In this document: piece by piece, positions 24,904-33,619 of the stretch | How the letters are laid out: each line of letters begins with the position of its first letter | Numbering within the stretch: the first letter of the stretch is position 1 | Assembly (NCBI GenBank): GCA_030524285.1 | Contig: JAUNGQ010000003.1 | Coordinates: forward strand, 62,001-126,000 | Source of the DNA: Eubacteriales bacterium | GTDB taxonomy: Bacteria; Bacillota; Clostridia; Oscillospirales; Butyricicoccaceae | Reading direction: 5' to 3' | Length of the DNA: 64,000 bases | The notes under the pieces: model-generated | Told to the model about the DNA's origin: nothing | Seen by the model: the letters and a program-made list of their open reading frames with translations, nothing else | Database searches by the model: none | Program-made: the position numbers and the translations under genes

Positions 24904-25233
24904 ATGAGTCTGGATAAATTTTTTAAGAAAAGTGAACTGATTCCGGTGATCTGTCAGGATGAGCGCAACAATGAAGTGCTGATGCTGGGCTATGCAAACA
25001 AACAGGCATTGCAGAATACAATGGATACCGGTACAGCATGGTTTTTCTCCCGTAGCCGTCAAAAGCTGTGGAACAAGGGCGAAACATCCGGTAACTTCAT
25101 CTTTGTCAGTGAAATTCTGACCGATTGTGATGATGATACCTTGATTTATCGGGGGATCCCGAAAGGGCCAACCTGCCATACAGGCAATCGCACCTGCTTC
25201 TATCAGGAGCCGATTTGGAAGAAAGCAAAGTAG
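24904..25233 (+). CDS. hisI: Phosphoribosyl-AMP cyclohydrolase
   Basis: 109 residues, the cyclohydrolase domain only; the HisE pyrophosphohydrolase domain found fused in many bacteria is absent. It opens the adenine ring of PR-AMP. Motifs: EVLMLGYANKQALQNTMDTG, TAWFFSRSRQKLWNKGETSG, the Asp-rich metal site LTDCDDDTLIYRG, and a Cys in GPTCHTGNRTCFY. ATG 24904 has GAGGAAG seven bases before it and is preferred to the GTG at 24889. It is the last gene of the operon. Confidence 0.94.
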   Translation: MSLDKFFKKSELIPVICQDERNNEVLMLGYANKQALQNTMDTGTAWFFSRSRQKLWNKGETSGNFIFVSEILTDCDDDTLIYRGIPKGPTCHTGNRTCFYQEPIWKKAK

Positions 25234-25245
25234 GATGCAAAAAGC

Positions 25246-25276
25246 AAGGATGCAGAAAGAAAATCTGCATCCTTTT
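25246..25276 (+). terminator. Terminator of the his operon
   Basis: A perfect 10-bp stem AAGGATGCAG/CTGCATCCTT (25246-25255 with 25265-25274) ending in TTTT. Confidence 0.8.
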
Positions 25277-25280
25277 CCTG

Positions 25281-25309
25281 TTGAGATATCCTGCTTGGTA
25301 TGCTACAAT
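25281..25309 (+). promoter_or_regulatory. Promoter of xth
   Basis: TTGAGA, 17 bases, TACAAT, 32 bases before the start codon. Confidence 0.65.
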
Positions 25310-25341
25310 GACAGCAACAAGTACAATACGGAGGAAAAGCA

Positions 25342-26097
25342 ATGAAACTGATTTCTTGGAATGTCAATGGCTTGCGTGCCTGCTTAGGCAAGGGCTTTCA
25401 GGATATTTTTAATACATTAGATGCAGATATATTCTGCTTACAGGAAACCAAAATGCAGCCGGGACAGGCGCATGTAGACTGTGAAGATTATGAGGAATAC
25501 TGGTACAGTGCAGAAAAGAAGGGCTACAGTGGAACAGCATTGTTTACCAAGCAAAAGCCCGTTGAGGTTGTCTATGGAATGGGAATGGATATACATGACC
25601 ATGAAGGACGAATGATCACAGCGGAATATGATAATTTCTATCTTGTAACCTGTTATACCCCAAATTCCCAGAGTGAACTTAAGCGTCTGGACTATCGGAT
25701 GCAGTGGGAGGACGATTTCCGGGACTATGTAAAAGAATTGGATGCTGTCAAGCCGGTTATTATCTGCGGCGATTTGAATGTCGCCCATCAGGAAATCGAC
25801 TTAAAAAATCCGAAGACCAACCGTGGTAACGCAGGCTTTTCGGACGAAGAGCGTGCAAAGATGACAGAACTGCTGGCATCCGGCTTTACAGACAGCTTCC
25901 GGCATCTATACCCGGATGTAACAGGTGTATACAGCTGGTGGTCTTATCGTTTTCGGGCACGACAGAACAACGCCGGATGGCGTATTGATTATTTTATTGT
26001 ATCGGATCGAATTGCTGATAAGATTCAGAAGGCGGAAATCCTAACAGATATTATGGGCAGTGATCATTGTCCGGTACTGCTGGAAATTGACATGTAA
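25342..26097 (+). CDS. xth: Exodeoxyribonuclease III / AP endonuclease
   Basis: 251 residues. A base-excision repair nuclease that cuts at abasic sites. Motifs: [26 protein letters not shown] with the metal-binding Glu, [23 protein letters not shown], and the C-terminal [11 protein letters not shown] and [11 protein letters not shown] with the catalytic Asp and His. ATG 25342 follows CGGAGGAAA. It is transcribed from its own promoter and interrupts the his genes, being placed between hisI and hisD. Confidence 0.96.
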   Translation: MKLISWNVNGLRACLGKGFQDIFNTLDADIFCLQETKMQPGQAHVDCEDYEEYWYSAEKKGYSGTALFTKQKPVEVVYGMGMDIHDHEGRMITAEYDNFYLVTCYTPNSQSELKRLDYRMQWEDDFRDYVKELDAVKPVIICGDLNVAHQEIDLKNPKTNRGNAGFSDEERAKMTELLASGFTDSFRHLYPDVTGVYSWWSYRFRARQNNAGWRIDYFIVSDRIADKIQKAEILTDIMGSDHCPVLLEIDM

Positions 26098-26170
26098 TAG
26101 ATATAATATATTATAAGGAACAGAGGTAGAAAAGTTTACGCATATGCTTTTCTTTTCGCACGAAATTCGC

Positions 26171-26176
26171 TATAAT
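26171..26176 (+). promoter_or_regulatory. Possible -10 of hisD
   Basis: TATAAT, about 100 bases before hisD, with only TTTTCT at the -35 position. No copy of the hisZ palindrome is present here. A different 14-bp palindrome, TATAATATATTATA, lies at 26102-26115. Confidence 0.35.
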
Positions 26177-26274
26177 AGAACCGAATAAAAAGAACTTCCG
26201 GCGGTTTTCTTACGTTTTTATCGGATAGTATGGAAAATCGGATAGGAAATGACAGAGCAGGAGGCATCCAAAAC

Positions 26275-27543
26275 GTGAAAGTCTTGAAGCAGGCAGAGAA
26301 AAAGACCTATCAGAGGGATTCTGCCCTGACCAGAACGGTCATGGATATTATTGATAATGTGCAGCAGAATGGCGATAAGGCATTGATTGAATATGCGGCA
26401 AAGTTTGACCACATGGATATTGATACCGTAAAAATTTCGCCGGAAGCTGTGAAAGCGGCATATGAGCAGGTTGATCAGGATACCATTGATACCATCCGAT
26501 TTGCAGCGGAACAGATTCGATTTTTTGCAGAAAAACAGCGTGAATGCTTGCAGGATTTACATATTCAGAGCCGCGTAGAGGGTCTGGAAATCGGACACCG
26601 TATGATTCCGGTAGACCGTTGCGGCTGCTATGTTCCGGCTGGCAGACATCCGCTGCCAAGCTCTGCATTGATGGGCATTGTTACGGCGAAAGCAGCAGGT
26701 GTTAAGCAGGTTGCCGCATGCTCTCCAGCTTATAAGGGCTACGGTACGATTCATCCAGCTGTTCTGGTAGCCATGGATATTGCCGGCGCCGATGAAATCT
26801 ACTGCATGGGCGGCGCACAGGCAGTTGCAGCCTTTGCATATGGCACGGAGAGCATTGGCAAAGTGGATCTGATTGTTGGGCCGGGCAATAAATTTGTGAC
26901 CGAAGCAAAGCGGCAGGTGCTCGGCGATGTCGGCATTGACAGCCTTGCCGGACCGAGTGAAGTATTGATTGTGGCAGATCATTCTGCCAACCCGACATTC
27001 CTTGCGATCGATCTGCTGGGACAGGCAGAGCATGACCCGAATTCCAAGGCGATTCTGGTATGCACAGATGAAGCAATCATCGATGTTACCATGAAGGAAC
27101 TGGATCGCCTGTTGGATACGCTGGAAACAAAGGATGTTGCCAGCCAGTCATGGCAGGATAATGGTGCAGTTTATTTGGCTGACAGCATGGAGGAAGCGAT
27201 TGCGTTTTCCAATCAGATTGCACCAGAGCATTTGGAAGTAGAGGTTGAGAACGAACGTGAAGTAGCAGAGAAAATGCTGCATTACGGCTCTATGTTTGTC
27301 GGACACTATGCACCGGTGGCATTCGGGGATTTTGTATCCGGCCCAAACCACACCTTGCCAACCATGGGTACGGCAAGATATTCCAATGGTGTATGGGTTG
27401 GTACATTTATCAAGACCCCGTTCCATCAGTTTGTCAGCAAGCAGGGCTGTGTCAATCTGTCTCAACCAACCATGCATTTTGCTGATGTTGAAGGTCTTCC
27501 GGCACACCGCGATTCGGTTCGTCTGAGACTGGAGAATTTGTAA
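26275..27543 (+). CDS. hisD: Histidinol dehydrogenase
   Basis: 422 residues. It oxidises histidinol to histidine in two NAD-dependent steps with zinc. Motifs: CGCYVPAGRHPLPSSALMGI, FAYGTESIGKVDLIVGPGN, GIDSLAGPSEVLIVAD, the zinc/catalytic region LLGQAEHDPNSKAILV, and NQIAPEHLEVEV. GTG 26275 is preferred because AGGAGG lies ten bases before it and the product then starts MKVLKQAEKK; an ATG at 26230 would overlap that ribosome binding site. It is separated from the main his operon by xth and has its own leader. Confidence 0.94.
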   Translation: MKVLKQAEKKTYQRDSALTRTVMDIIDNVQQNGDKALIEYAAKFDHMDIDTVKISPEAVKAAYEQVDQDTIDTIRFAAEQIRFFAEKQRECLQDLHIQSRVEGLEIGHRMIPVDRCGCYVPAGRHPLPSSALMGIVTAKAAGVKQVAACSPAYKGYGTIHPAVLVAMDIAGADEIYCMGGAQAVAAFAYGTESIGKVDLIVGPGNKFVTEAKRQVLGDVGIDSLAGPSEVLIVADHSANPTFLAIDLLGQAEHDPNSKAILVCTDEAIIDVTMKELDRLLDTLETKDVASQSWQDNGAVYLADSMEEAIAFSNQIAPEHLEVEVENEREVAEKMLHYGSMFVGHYAPVAFGDFVSGPNHTLPTMGTARYSNGVWVGTFIKTPFHQFVSKQGCVNLSQPTMHFADVEGLPAHRDSVRLRLENL

Positions 27544-27577
27544 TACGCTAACAGTACAGAATAATATAGCAAAAAGC

Positions 27578-27608
27578 AAGAGTCAGGCACACATGTGCCT
27601 GACTCTTT
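27578..27608. terminator. Bidirectional terminator between hisD and proC
   Basis: A 14-bp perfect inverted repeat AAGAGTCAGGCACA/TGTGCCTGACTCTT with a run of A before it and T after it. It serves two converging genes. Its arms resemble the hairpin at 63664-63694. Confidence 0.85.
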
Positions 27609-27626
27609 GACGTAGGAAACAGAAGA

Positions 27627-28436
27627 TTATTTGCTCATTTCCTGTGATTTTTTCACACAGGCATCAATAGCAGCTATCACGGAAGCGCGCATACTGCTCT
27701 TTTCCAGAGACGCGACGGCTTCAATGGTAGTTCCACCTGGAGAGCAGACATTGTCCTTGAGTACACCTGGGTGCATACCGGTTTCCAGCACCATTTTAGC
27801 AGCGCCGAGAACAGACTGTGCGGCAAACGTATATGCCTGGGCACGCGGCATACCATGCAGAACGGCTGCATCTGCCATAGCTTCAATAAACATATACACA
27901 TAAGCCGGAGAAGAACCGCTGACGCCCACGACTGCATCCATCATGCTTTCCGGTACAATTTCTGCTTTGCCAAAGCTATTCAGGATTTGCATGACAATAT
28001 CCTGATCTGCTTTCGTCATTGCGTTGTTGAAGCAGACAGCAGACATTGCTTCTCCCACCATCGCCGGTGTATTTGGCATGACACGGGCAAGCTTCACGGA
28101 CTTACCAAATCGGGTTTCATTAGCTGTAATTGTCTGTCCGGCAGCGATTATGATGATAATTGCATTTGCTTTGATGACATCCCTGATTTCTGCGATCACA
28201 GTTTCATACAAGTACGGCTTAACAGAAAGTATAATAATATCAGCTTGTGATGCTGCTGTGGCATTATCCTTCTGGATGATCTGAATACCAAAGTCCCTCT
28301 GTAATGCCTCCAGCTTGGGTGCAGAAGGATTGCTGGCAATAATCTGTTCCGGAACAGCCAAACCGGACGTGACGATACCGCCGATCATCGCCTTTGCCAT
28401 GTTTCCAGCGCCGATAAATGTGATTTTTTCTTTCAT
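27627..28436 (-). CDS. proC: Pyrroline-5-carboxylate reductase
   Basis: 269 residues. It reduces P5C to proline with NAD(P)H. The Rossmann motif ITFIGAGNMAKAMIGGI opens the protein, followed by IIILSVKPYL. The C-terminal signature ALHGMPRAQAYTFAAQSVLG-like region and MHPGVLKDNVCSPGGTTIEA is intact. The start codon directly follows the stop of the upstream glycosyltransferase gene (TGA then ATG, no gap), so the two are co-transcribed although their functions look unrelated. Confidence 0.96.
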   Translation of the reverse strand: MKEKITFIGAGNMAKAMIGGIVTSGLAVPEQIIASNPSAPKLEALQRDFGIQIIQKDNATAASQADIIILSVKPYLYETVIAEIRDVIKANAIIIIIAAGQTITANETRFGKSVKLARVMPNTPAMVGEAMSAVCFNNAMTKADQDIVMQILNSFGKAEIVPESMMDAVVGVSGSSPAYVYMFIEAMADAAVLHGMPRAQAYTFAAQSVLGAAKMVLETGMHPGVLKDNVCSPGGTTIEAVASLEKSSMRASVIAAIDACVKKSQEMSK

Positions 28437-29576
28437 TCAGGATTCCTCCGATTTTGAAGTAATGGTTTTTCCAATGTGCTTGCAGAGATCAATCGCAGCA
28501 TCTGGCTTTGCAATGCACTGAATACCTGCTTTTAAGCGGTTCAGATGTCCCGGACAACGGAACAGCAGATGCATTGCATCTGCAATCTGAAATGTTTTTG
28601 TAACAAAAATTGCAGCGCCATTTGCCTGTAAAAATTCCACATTGCGGTCTTCTACACCTGGAAGTGGGTTAATCATCAGCATAGGCAGACCCTTTGCAAG
28701 AGATTCACTGGTTGTAATACCGCCTGGCTTGCTGAGCAGGCAGTCTGCGGCATCCATAATTTCATCTACGTTTTCTACGTAACCAAATAACTTGATTGGA
28801 TTTTTGGTTTTCAGTGCACTGATTTGCTGATACAGCTTTTCATTGCTGCCACAGATTACCATCATCTGTACATCAAACGGAAGCTTTTCAATGGAAGCAA
28901 TATAATCCGGAAGATCACCAAAGCCCATACCGCCGCTCATAATCAAAACAGTTGGCATAGTTTTATCCAGCCCAAGTGTTTGGCGCATTTCGAGCTGATC
29001 GTGCTTTTGGCGGAAACAATCGCGGATTGGAATACCATATGGCAGGACACGAGAGAAGTCGATCTCGCGGCGTGCAAATTGTGGCTCCAGATATTCGCTT
29101 GGCGCAACGATATATTCAAAATATTCGACATCGCACCAGTAATTCTGTACGGTGAAATCCGTAATGATACCATAGCATGGACAGGTAACAGCACCGCGTT
29201 CCTTGAGTAAATCCACAGCCTGTGCAGCAAATACCATGGTGCAGACAATACAATCTGGAGCATAGTCATTGATGGCATGGCGCAGACGGGACGCAAGAAA
29301 TTCATCTGTCAACCGGGAAGGTGTATATTCATTAAATTCCTTTTCATCCTGATAATCATATACAGTCGAAGCAACACCGTGCATACGGGATAATGTCTTC
29401 ATAGAAAGAAAATAACCGCTTGCAGTCGCTTTTTTCAGCTTTGGACTGATATATTCAAACATATCCAGAATTTTACATTCTGCATCAGGATACATTTTGG
29501 TAAAGCAATCGGAAACAGCACTGGCAACTGCATTATGTCCATTGCCAAGTGGTGCTGTGATAATGAGCAGCTTCAT
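28437..29576 (-). CDS. MGDG-synthase/UgtP-like glycosyltransferase
   Basis: 379 residues. The N-terminal part (about 1-170) is the monogalactosyldiacylglycerol-synthase domain, with IITAPLGNGHNAVASAVSDC; the C-terminal part is a GT28-type UDP-sugar domain with VLIMSGGMGFGD and KPGGITTSESLAKGLPMLMI. Relatives (UgtP, YpfP) move glucose from UDP-glucose onto diacylglycerol and make glycolipid anchors for lipoteichoic acid. ATG 29576 has AGGAGG eight bases upstream; a TTG two codons earlier is unlikely. The sugar and acceptor cannot be told from sequence. The LTA-synthase-like gene at 47 kb may use such an anchor. Confidence 0.88.
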   Translation of the reverse strand: MKLLIITAPLGNGHNAVASAVSDCFTKMYPDAECKILDMFEYISPKLKKATASGYFLSMKTLSRMHGVASTVYDYQDEKEFNEYTPSRLTDEFLASRLRHAINDYAPDCIVCTMVFAAQAVDLLKERGAVTCPCYGIITDFTVQNYWCDVEYFEYIVAPSEYLEPQFARREIDFSRVLPYGIPIRDCFRQKHDQLEMRQTLGLDKTMPTVLIMSGGMGFGDLPDYIASIEKLPFDVQMMVICGSNEKLYQQISALKTKNPIKLFGYVENVDEIMDAADCLLSKPGGITTSESLAKGLPMLMINPLPGVEDRNVEFLQANGAAIFVTKTFQIADAMHLLFRCPGHLNRLKAGIQCIAKPDAAIDLCKHIGKTITSKSEES

Positions 29577-29605
29577 AAACAAATCCTCCTAGAAATCTAT
29601 ATCAT

Positions 29606-29633
29606 AGTATAAAGCAATAGCAGGAAAATGCAA
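29606..29633 (-). promoter_or_regulatory. Likely promoter of the glycosyltransferase-proC operon
   Basis: On the minus strand, TTGCAT (29633-29628), 16 bases, TATACT (29611-29606), 30 bases before the start. Confidence 0.55.
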
Positions 29634-29640
29634 GCCGAAG

Positions 29641-29683
29641 ACAAACAAAAAGTGGACACGAATATGAAATTCGTGTTCACTTT
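29641..29683 (-). terminator. Terminator of the thiamine operon
   Basis: A 15-bp stem with one mismatch (29649-29663 with 29669-29683), followed on the minus strand by TTTTTGTTTGT, directly after the last thiamine gene. Confidence 0.85.
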
Positions 29684-29699
29684 GACATTTTAGATACAA

Positions 29700-30281
29700 T
29701 TATAGAAACGGACACATGGTTTCTTTTACATCCGTACAAGTCATCAGGCCGGACATAATACATGCGCCAGCGGCGCCAGTCTGCATGACAGCAGGATAGC
29801 GTTCCGCATTGATACCACCGATGCCGAATACGGGTAAGACGGTAGCTTCACATACGCGCTGCAAAAAGGACAAGCCGCGCGGTGGAAGACCGGCTTTGCA
29901 GTCGGTCAGGAAGATATGTCCTGCCTGCACATAAGTTGCGGGTGTACCGGCAAGCTGAGCAGCTTCTTCTGGAGAATGTAGGGAAACACCAATCCGTTCA
30001 AAATCAGACAGGTTGTCTTTCTGATTCATAAATATGTGAAAAGGCAGATGAATACCCTTGCAGCCGATGCGGCGGGCAACATCAATGTAAGTATTGATGT
30101 TTAACGGGACATCGTATTTCTGGCAAATAGACAGACAATCCCGTGCCAGCGACTCATATGCTGTTTCTGATAAATCCTTTTCCCGCAGGACAATGCAATA
30201 TGGATGCTGGGAAGCAATGCGTTCTATCCGTGTCAGAAATGGCTCCTGACACAGCTTCCGATGTGTCACACAGATTAGCAT
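29700..30281 (-). CDS. tenI: TenI-type thiazole tautomerase (ThiE/TenI family)
   Basis: 193 residues of the thiamine phosphate synthase beta-alpha barrel family. The segment YVQAGHIFLTDCKAGLPPRG matches the TenI branch (G-H-[IV]-F-x-T-D-C-K-x-G-L-x-x-R-G), whereas true ThiE has a G-P-x-F-x-T pattern there. ThiE's GVHLGQxD is replaced by GIHLPFHIF. TenI turns the ThiG product into the aromatic thiazole carboxylate tautomer. It overlaps thiH by one base (TGATG). Its automatic annotation will usually be thiamine phosphate synthase; the TenI call rests on the motif and should be tested against ThiE paralogues elsewhere in the genome. Confidence 0.75.
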   Translation of the reverse strand: MLICVTHRKLCQEPFLTRIERIASQHPYCIVLREKDLSETAYESLARDCLSICQKYDVPLNINTYIDVARRIGCKGIHLPFHIFMNQKDNLSDFERIGVSLHSPEEAAQLAGTPATYVQAGHIFLTDCKAGLPPRGLSFLQRVCEATVLPVFGIGGINAERYPAVMQTGAAGACIMSGLMTCTDVKETMCPFL

Positions 30282-31468
30282 CAGCCTGCGTAAATATAGT
30301 CGGAGAATACAGGTTGGAGTCCCTGGTCAATGATAGCCTGACGTACTTCATCGACACTGCGTCCATCGTCAATGATGAACTGTGGATCACCCTTAGATTC
30401 TCCATCATCAATATGTTCACCAATACCCGTGGATACGCCTGCCGAAATCTTGGTTGCAGCGATATTGATGATACCGTTGCGGAAGCCCTCGCGTTCACGT
30501 GTGGAGATTGTAATGCTGGCAAATGGCATAAACAGACGATATGCACAGACAATCTGCATCAACTGTGTCTCATGTACATCCTTCGGATTGATCTTGTCAT
30601 TGTTGATAATCGGGCGCAGACGCGGGCAGGAAAATGCAATTTCTGCATGCGGATATTTTTTCTGAATCAGATATGCATGCATACCAGTGGCAAACGCATC
30701 CTTGCGGAAATCATCCAGACCGAGCAGGGCAGCGAAGCCAACACCGCGCATACCGCCCATAATTGCACGCTCCTGTGCGTTGAGACGGTATGGAAAAATA
30801 CGCTTGTGACCGCCCAGATGCAGTGTTTCGTATTTATCAGGGTTATAGGTCTCCTGAAATACTGTGACGTAATCTACACCGCATTCATGCAGATAACGGT
30901 ATTCATCGGAGTTAAGCGGATAGATTTCGACACCGATGACAGTGAAATATTTTCGGGCAATTTTACATGCCTCACCGATATAGTCTACGGGGGACATGGA
31001 GCGGCTCTCACCGGTCAGAATCAAAATTTCCTTCAAACCGGACTTTGCAATAGCCGACATTTCCTTGTCAATTTCCTCCATATTCAGCATACCGCGGTGA
31101 ATTTTGTTATGACAGTTAAAGCCACAGTAAATACAGTAATTTTCGCAGTAATTGGCGATATAGCATGGCGTAAACATCATAACGGAATTGCCAAAATGCT
31201 TCCGTGTTTCCTGTTGGGCACGCTTTGCCATCTGTTCCACATACGGCTGTGCGGCAGGAGAAAGCAGAGCGGCGAAGTCTTGCGGAGACAGTGTATCCTT
31301 AGACAGTGCACGGATAACATCAGAGGAAGTATATTTGGTCTCATCATAGCTTTCACGGGCTTCTAGCACCTGTTCTATGATGTTGCCGGGAACAATTTCC
31401 ATGCCCTCCTGATACTCCATATGGCTGGTTTCACGCGTGATATATTTTGCATTGATAATTTCGCTCAT
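30281..31468 (-). CDS. thiH: 2-iminoacetate synthase ThiH (radical SAM)
   Basis: 395 residues. A radical SAM tyrosine lyase that yields dehydroglycine for the thiazole ring; it is typical of anaerobes, which lack ThiO. The iron-sulfur motif is in CENYCIYCGF (CxxxCxxC, about residue 108). Other marks are ILILTGESRSMSPVDYI, GVEIYPLNSDEY, TVFQETYNPDKYETLH and GFAALLGLDDFRKDAFATG, and the Gly/Asp-rich C-terminal end. ATG 31468, with AGGAGG upstream. It sits between thiG and tenI. Confidence 0.95.
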   Translation of the reverse strand: MSEIINAKYITRETSHMEYQEGMEIVPGNIIEQVLEARESYDETKYTSSDVIRALSKDTLSPQDFAALLSPAAQPYVEQMAKRAQQETRKHFGNSVMMFTPCYIANYCENYCIYCGFNCHNKIHRGMLNMEEIDKEMSAIAKSGLKEILILTGESRSMSPVDYIGEACKIARKYFTVIGVEIYPLNSDEYRYLHECGVDYVTVFQETYNPDKYETLHLGGHKRIFPYRLNAQERAIMGGMRGVGFAALLGLDDFRKDAFATGMHAYLIQKKYPHAEIAFSCPRLRPIINNDKINPKDVHETQLMQIVCAYRLFMPFASITISTREREGFRNGIINIAATKISAGVSTGIGEHIDDGESKGDPQFIIDDGRSVDEVRQAIIDQGLQPVFSDYIYAG

Positions 31469-31479
31469 GGTGCGCCTCC

Positions 31480-32244
31480 TCAGTCAGCCAGGAATCCGGT
31501 CAGTGGAGAAGAAGCGGAAGCCTTTTCCAGAATACGGCCCATGCCGGACAGATATGCCGTGCGGCCTGCTTCAATTGCCTGCTTGAATGCACCAGCCATT
31601 GCCGGAATATCGCCTGCAGTCGCGATTGCAGTGTTGGACATGACTGCGGCACAGCCCATTTCCATTGCCTCACATGCCTGGCTTGGTTTGCCGATACCTG
31701 CGTCAACGATAACAGGAAGATCAATTTCATCCACAAGAATCTGGATAAATTCCTTGGTTAGCAGACCCTTATTGGTGCCGATTGGCGCGCCAAGCGGCAT
31801 AATTGCAGCCGCACCTGCATTGACCAGATCACGCGCTGCATTCAGATCCGGGTACATATATGGCATGACGACAAAGCCTTCCTTTGCCAGAATTTCAGTT
31901 GCCTTGATGGTTTCATAGTTGTCTGGAAGCAGGTATTTGGAATCGTGGATGCATTCGATTTTGATAAAATCTCCACAGCCAACCTCACGTGCCAGCCGTG
32001 CAATGCGAACCGCTTCTTCTGCGTTGCGTGCGCCAGACGTGTTTGGTAGAAGAGTTACACCCTCTGGAATGTAGTCCAGAATGTTGTCAATGCTGCCGAG
32101 CGTTGCACGGCGCAATGCCAGTGTAACAATCTGTGCGCCGGCATGTTCTACTGCTGCCTGGATGAGGTCAAGCGAGTATTTGCCAGAGCCGAGAATAAAG
32201 CGGGAAGTAAATTCATGTTCGCCGATTTTAAATGTATCAGTCAT
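31480..32244 (-). CDS. thiG: Thiazole synthase
   Basis: 254 residues, a beta-alpha barrel. It joins DXP, dehydroglycine from ThiH and sulfur from ThiS thiocarboxylate to form the thiazole phosphate. Motifs: [20 protein letters not shown], the lysine-bearing [13 protein letters not shown] region, [34 protein letters not shown] and [12 protein letters not shown] 32244 follows AGGAGATAT; the open frame runs 35 codons further up without a ribosome binding site. DXP is also the substrate of Dxr encoded at 12 kb. Confidence 0.95.
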   Translation of the reverse strand: MTDTFKIGEHEFTSRFILGSGKYSLDLIQAAVEHAGAQIVTLALRRATLGSIDNILDYIPEGVTLLPNTSGARNAEEAVRIARLAREVGCGDFIKIECIHDSKYLLPDNYETIKATEILAKEGFVVMPYMYPDLNAARDLVNAGAAAIMPLGAPIGTNKGLLTKEFIQILVDEIDLPVIVDAGIGKPSQACEAMEMGCAAVMSNTAIATAGDIPAMAGAFKQAIEAGRTAYLSGMGRILEKASASSPLTGFLAD

Positions 32245-32278
32245 GATAATATCTCCTTTTATGATAAAAATGAAATGA

Positions 32279-33088
32279 TTAAGGGGTTTCGATATCCAGC
32301 AGCAGACGAAGTACCATATTTGCCTGATGACCGGCACATACGGATACACGCGGCGCCATCAAACCGACACCATTTGCCGCGGCCGTTTTTTCATCACCGC
32401 ACACATACAGGCGGGTCATACGTTTTTTTGTCACAATTTCATTGCAGGAACCATAACCGGCCATACCAGAGCCTGCTACAATACGGATATGCTCTGTTTC
32501 ACTGAGCAGAGTAGAAACCAGCTCTGCTTTGCAGTCAGGATTGTCAAAAGCTTCACAAACGATATCGCAACCGCTGAACAATTCCACTGCATTGGATGAA
32601 TCAATTCGTACAGTATGGGTTTCGATCGTAATAAACGGATTGATTTCATGCAATAACTTAGCCGTGGCATCCGTCTTGGTCATGCCAAGATGGGATACAA
32701 AATAATTTTGACGGTTCAAATTACTTGGTTCCACAGTATCAAAGTCTGCCAGGACCAGATGACCGACGCCGGTGCGAGCGAGCATAGCGGCGATATTAGA
32801 ACCAAGTCCGCCGAGTCCGGCAATACCGACGCACGCCTGTTTCATACGTTCATGTACATGTGGTGTATGTCGTGCTGCCATCATATGTTCCAGCACATCC
32901 TGTGGCGGCATAGCACCTTTTTCAATAACGGTTATACTGTCACCGTCGTGCAGCTGTAGTTCATCAGTAGTTTGAAAACCGTTCAGGATGACAACAGAGA
33001 CATTTGGCAGCTGTTTTCGTGCAGTTGATTGAAGCATTGCACCATTGGATACTTCCAGTGGTTTACCATTACAGGTAATATGTAGCAT
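32279..33088 (-). CDS. thiF: ThiF-type adenylyltransferase with an N-terminal ThiS-like domain
   Basis: 269 residues. The C-terminal 200 residues are an E1-like ThiF/MoeB domain with the ATP site [39 protein letters not shown] and [18 protein letters not shown] region. It adenylates the C-terminus of ThiS before sulfur transfer. The first 65 or so residues (to IEKGAMPP) form a beta-grasp, ThiS-like domain that lacks the terminal Gly-Gly, so it cannot itself be the sulfur carrier. This domain order is known in a clostridial ThiF subfamily. The paired CxxC zinc sites of MoeB are not seen. It overlaps thiS by one base. Confidence 0.9.
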   Translation of the reverse strand: MLHITCNGKPLEVSNGAMLQSTARKQLPNVSVVILNGFQTTDELQLHDGDSITVIEKGAMPPQDVLEHMMAARHTPHVHERMKQACVGIAGLGGLGSNIAAMLARTGVGHLVLADFDTVEPSNLNRQNYFVSHLGMTKTDATAKLLHEINPFITIETHTVRIDSSNAVELFSGCDIVCEAFDNPDCKAELVSTLLSETEHIRIVAGSGMAGYGSCNEIVTKKRMTRLYVCGDEKTAAANGVGLMAPRVSVCAGHQANMVLRLLLDIETP

Positions 33089-33282
33089 CAGCCGCCACCC
33101 ATAAAGCAGACGATTTCAATGACATCATCGTCATGTAACATATGTGTGCTATATTGTCCCTTTGGTACGATTTCGTGATTGACTTCGACAGCAATGCGGT
33201 TTATTTGATAACCCTGTTGTTCCAGCAGTTTGTTCACGGTCAGCCCTTCCGATGCCGGAATAAATTCACCGTTTACCTTCAT
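33088..33282 (-). CDS. thiS: Sulfur carrier protein ThiS
   Basis: 64 residues of ubiquitin-like fold, ending IVCFMGGG, where the terminal Gly-Gly is thiocarboxylated by ThiF. Here the tail has three glycines. Other family parts: MKVNGEFIPASEGLTVNKLL and RIAVEVNHEIVPKGQY. ATG 33282 has AAAGGAGG upstream; the open frame continues upstream through the riboswitch terminator and is not coding there. It is the first gene of thiS-F-G-H-tenI. Confidence 0.95.
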   Translation of the reverse strand: MKVNGEFIPASEGLTVNKLLEQQGYQINRIAVEVNHEIVPKGQYSTHMLHDDDVIEIVCFMGGG

Positions 33283-33307
33283 ACGGTTTCCTCCTTTGGA
33301 ATAAAAT

Positions 33308-33349
33308 GAAAAACAAAAAAGACCATCGGCTTTTGGAAGTGATGGTCTT
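33308..33349 (-). terminator. Riboswitch-controlled terminator before thiS
   Basis: On the minus strand, AAGACCATC (33349-33341) pairs with GATGGTCTT (33327-33319), followed by TTTTTGTTT. It lies between the TPP aptamer and thiS, so it is the expected expression platform that stops transcription when TPP is bound. Confidence 0.85.
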
Positions 33350-33379
33350 AAAAATTTTTTCTCAAGTAGAATCCTCAAA

Positions 33380-33465
33380 ACTCCCTACGCCGGTATTAAC
33401 CGTACAGGTTCAATGAGTAAGGAAGCATGCCATTCCACTCTCAGCCGCTTGCCGCGGCTCCCCAG
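33380..33465 (-). ncRNA. TPP riboswitch (THI element)
   Basis: Read on the minus strand, the segment has GGGGAGCC, then GGCTGAGAGTG, and near its 3' side the strongly conserved TTGAACCTGTACGG, TTAATACCGGCGTAGGGA parts of the thiamine pyrophosphate aptamer. It lies 100 bases before thiS, downstream of a consensus promoter and upstream of a terminator. Expected effect: TPP shuts off the thiazole operon. Confidence 0.95.
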
Positions 33466-33500
33466 TTGAAGAACAATGTTCAGTTGTCTTTCTGTAGCAT

Positions 33501-33529
33501 ATTATACGGCAGGTTCGTCGAAATGTCAA
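33501..33529 (-). promoter_or_regulatory. Consensus promoter of the thiamine operon
   Basis: On the minus strand TTGACA (33529-33524), exactly 17 bases, TATAAT (33506-33501): a perfect sigma-A consensus, 36 bases before the riboswitch. Confidence 0.92.
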
Positions 33530-33569
33530 ATATTTTGTGAAAAGAGGCTGGTGCCCAATGAATGAGGGG

Positions 33570-33607
33570 CAACAAAGGCTCCCTCGTTTGAGAGAGCCTC
33601 ATGTTGT
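33570..33607 (-). repeat. GGCTCCCTC-family hairpin, likely terminator
   Basis: AGGCTCCCTC (33576-33585) pairs imperfectly with GAGAGAGCCT (33590-33599), extended by CAACA/TGTTG outside. It is a relative of the repeats at 21606 and 34909 and lies just downstream of the minus-strand ORF at 33620. Confidence 0.6.
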
Positions 33608-33619
33608 GCAATTGTACTA

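Noticed and set aside
30143..31366. A 407-codon open frame on the plus strand
   Set aside because: It is antisense to thiH and tenI, whose motifs are intact; its translation is Cys, His and Thr rich, without any family feature.
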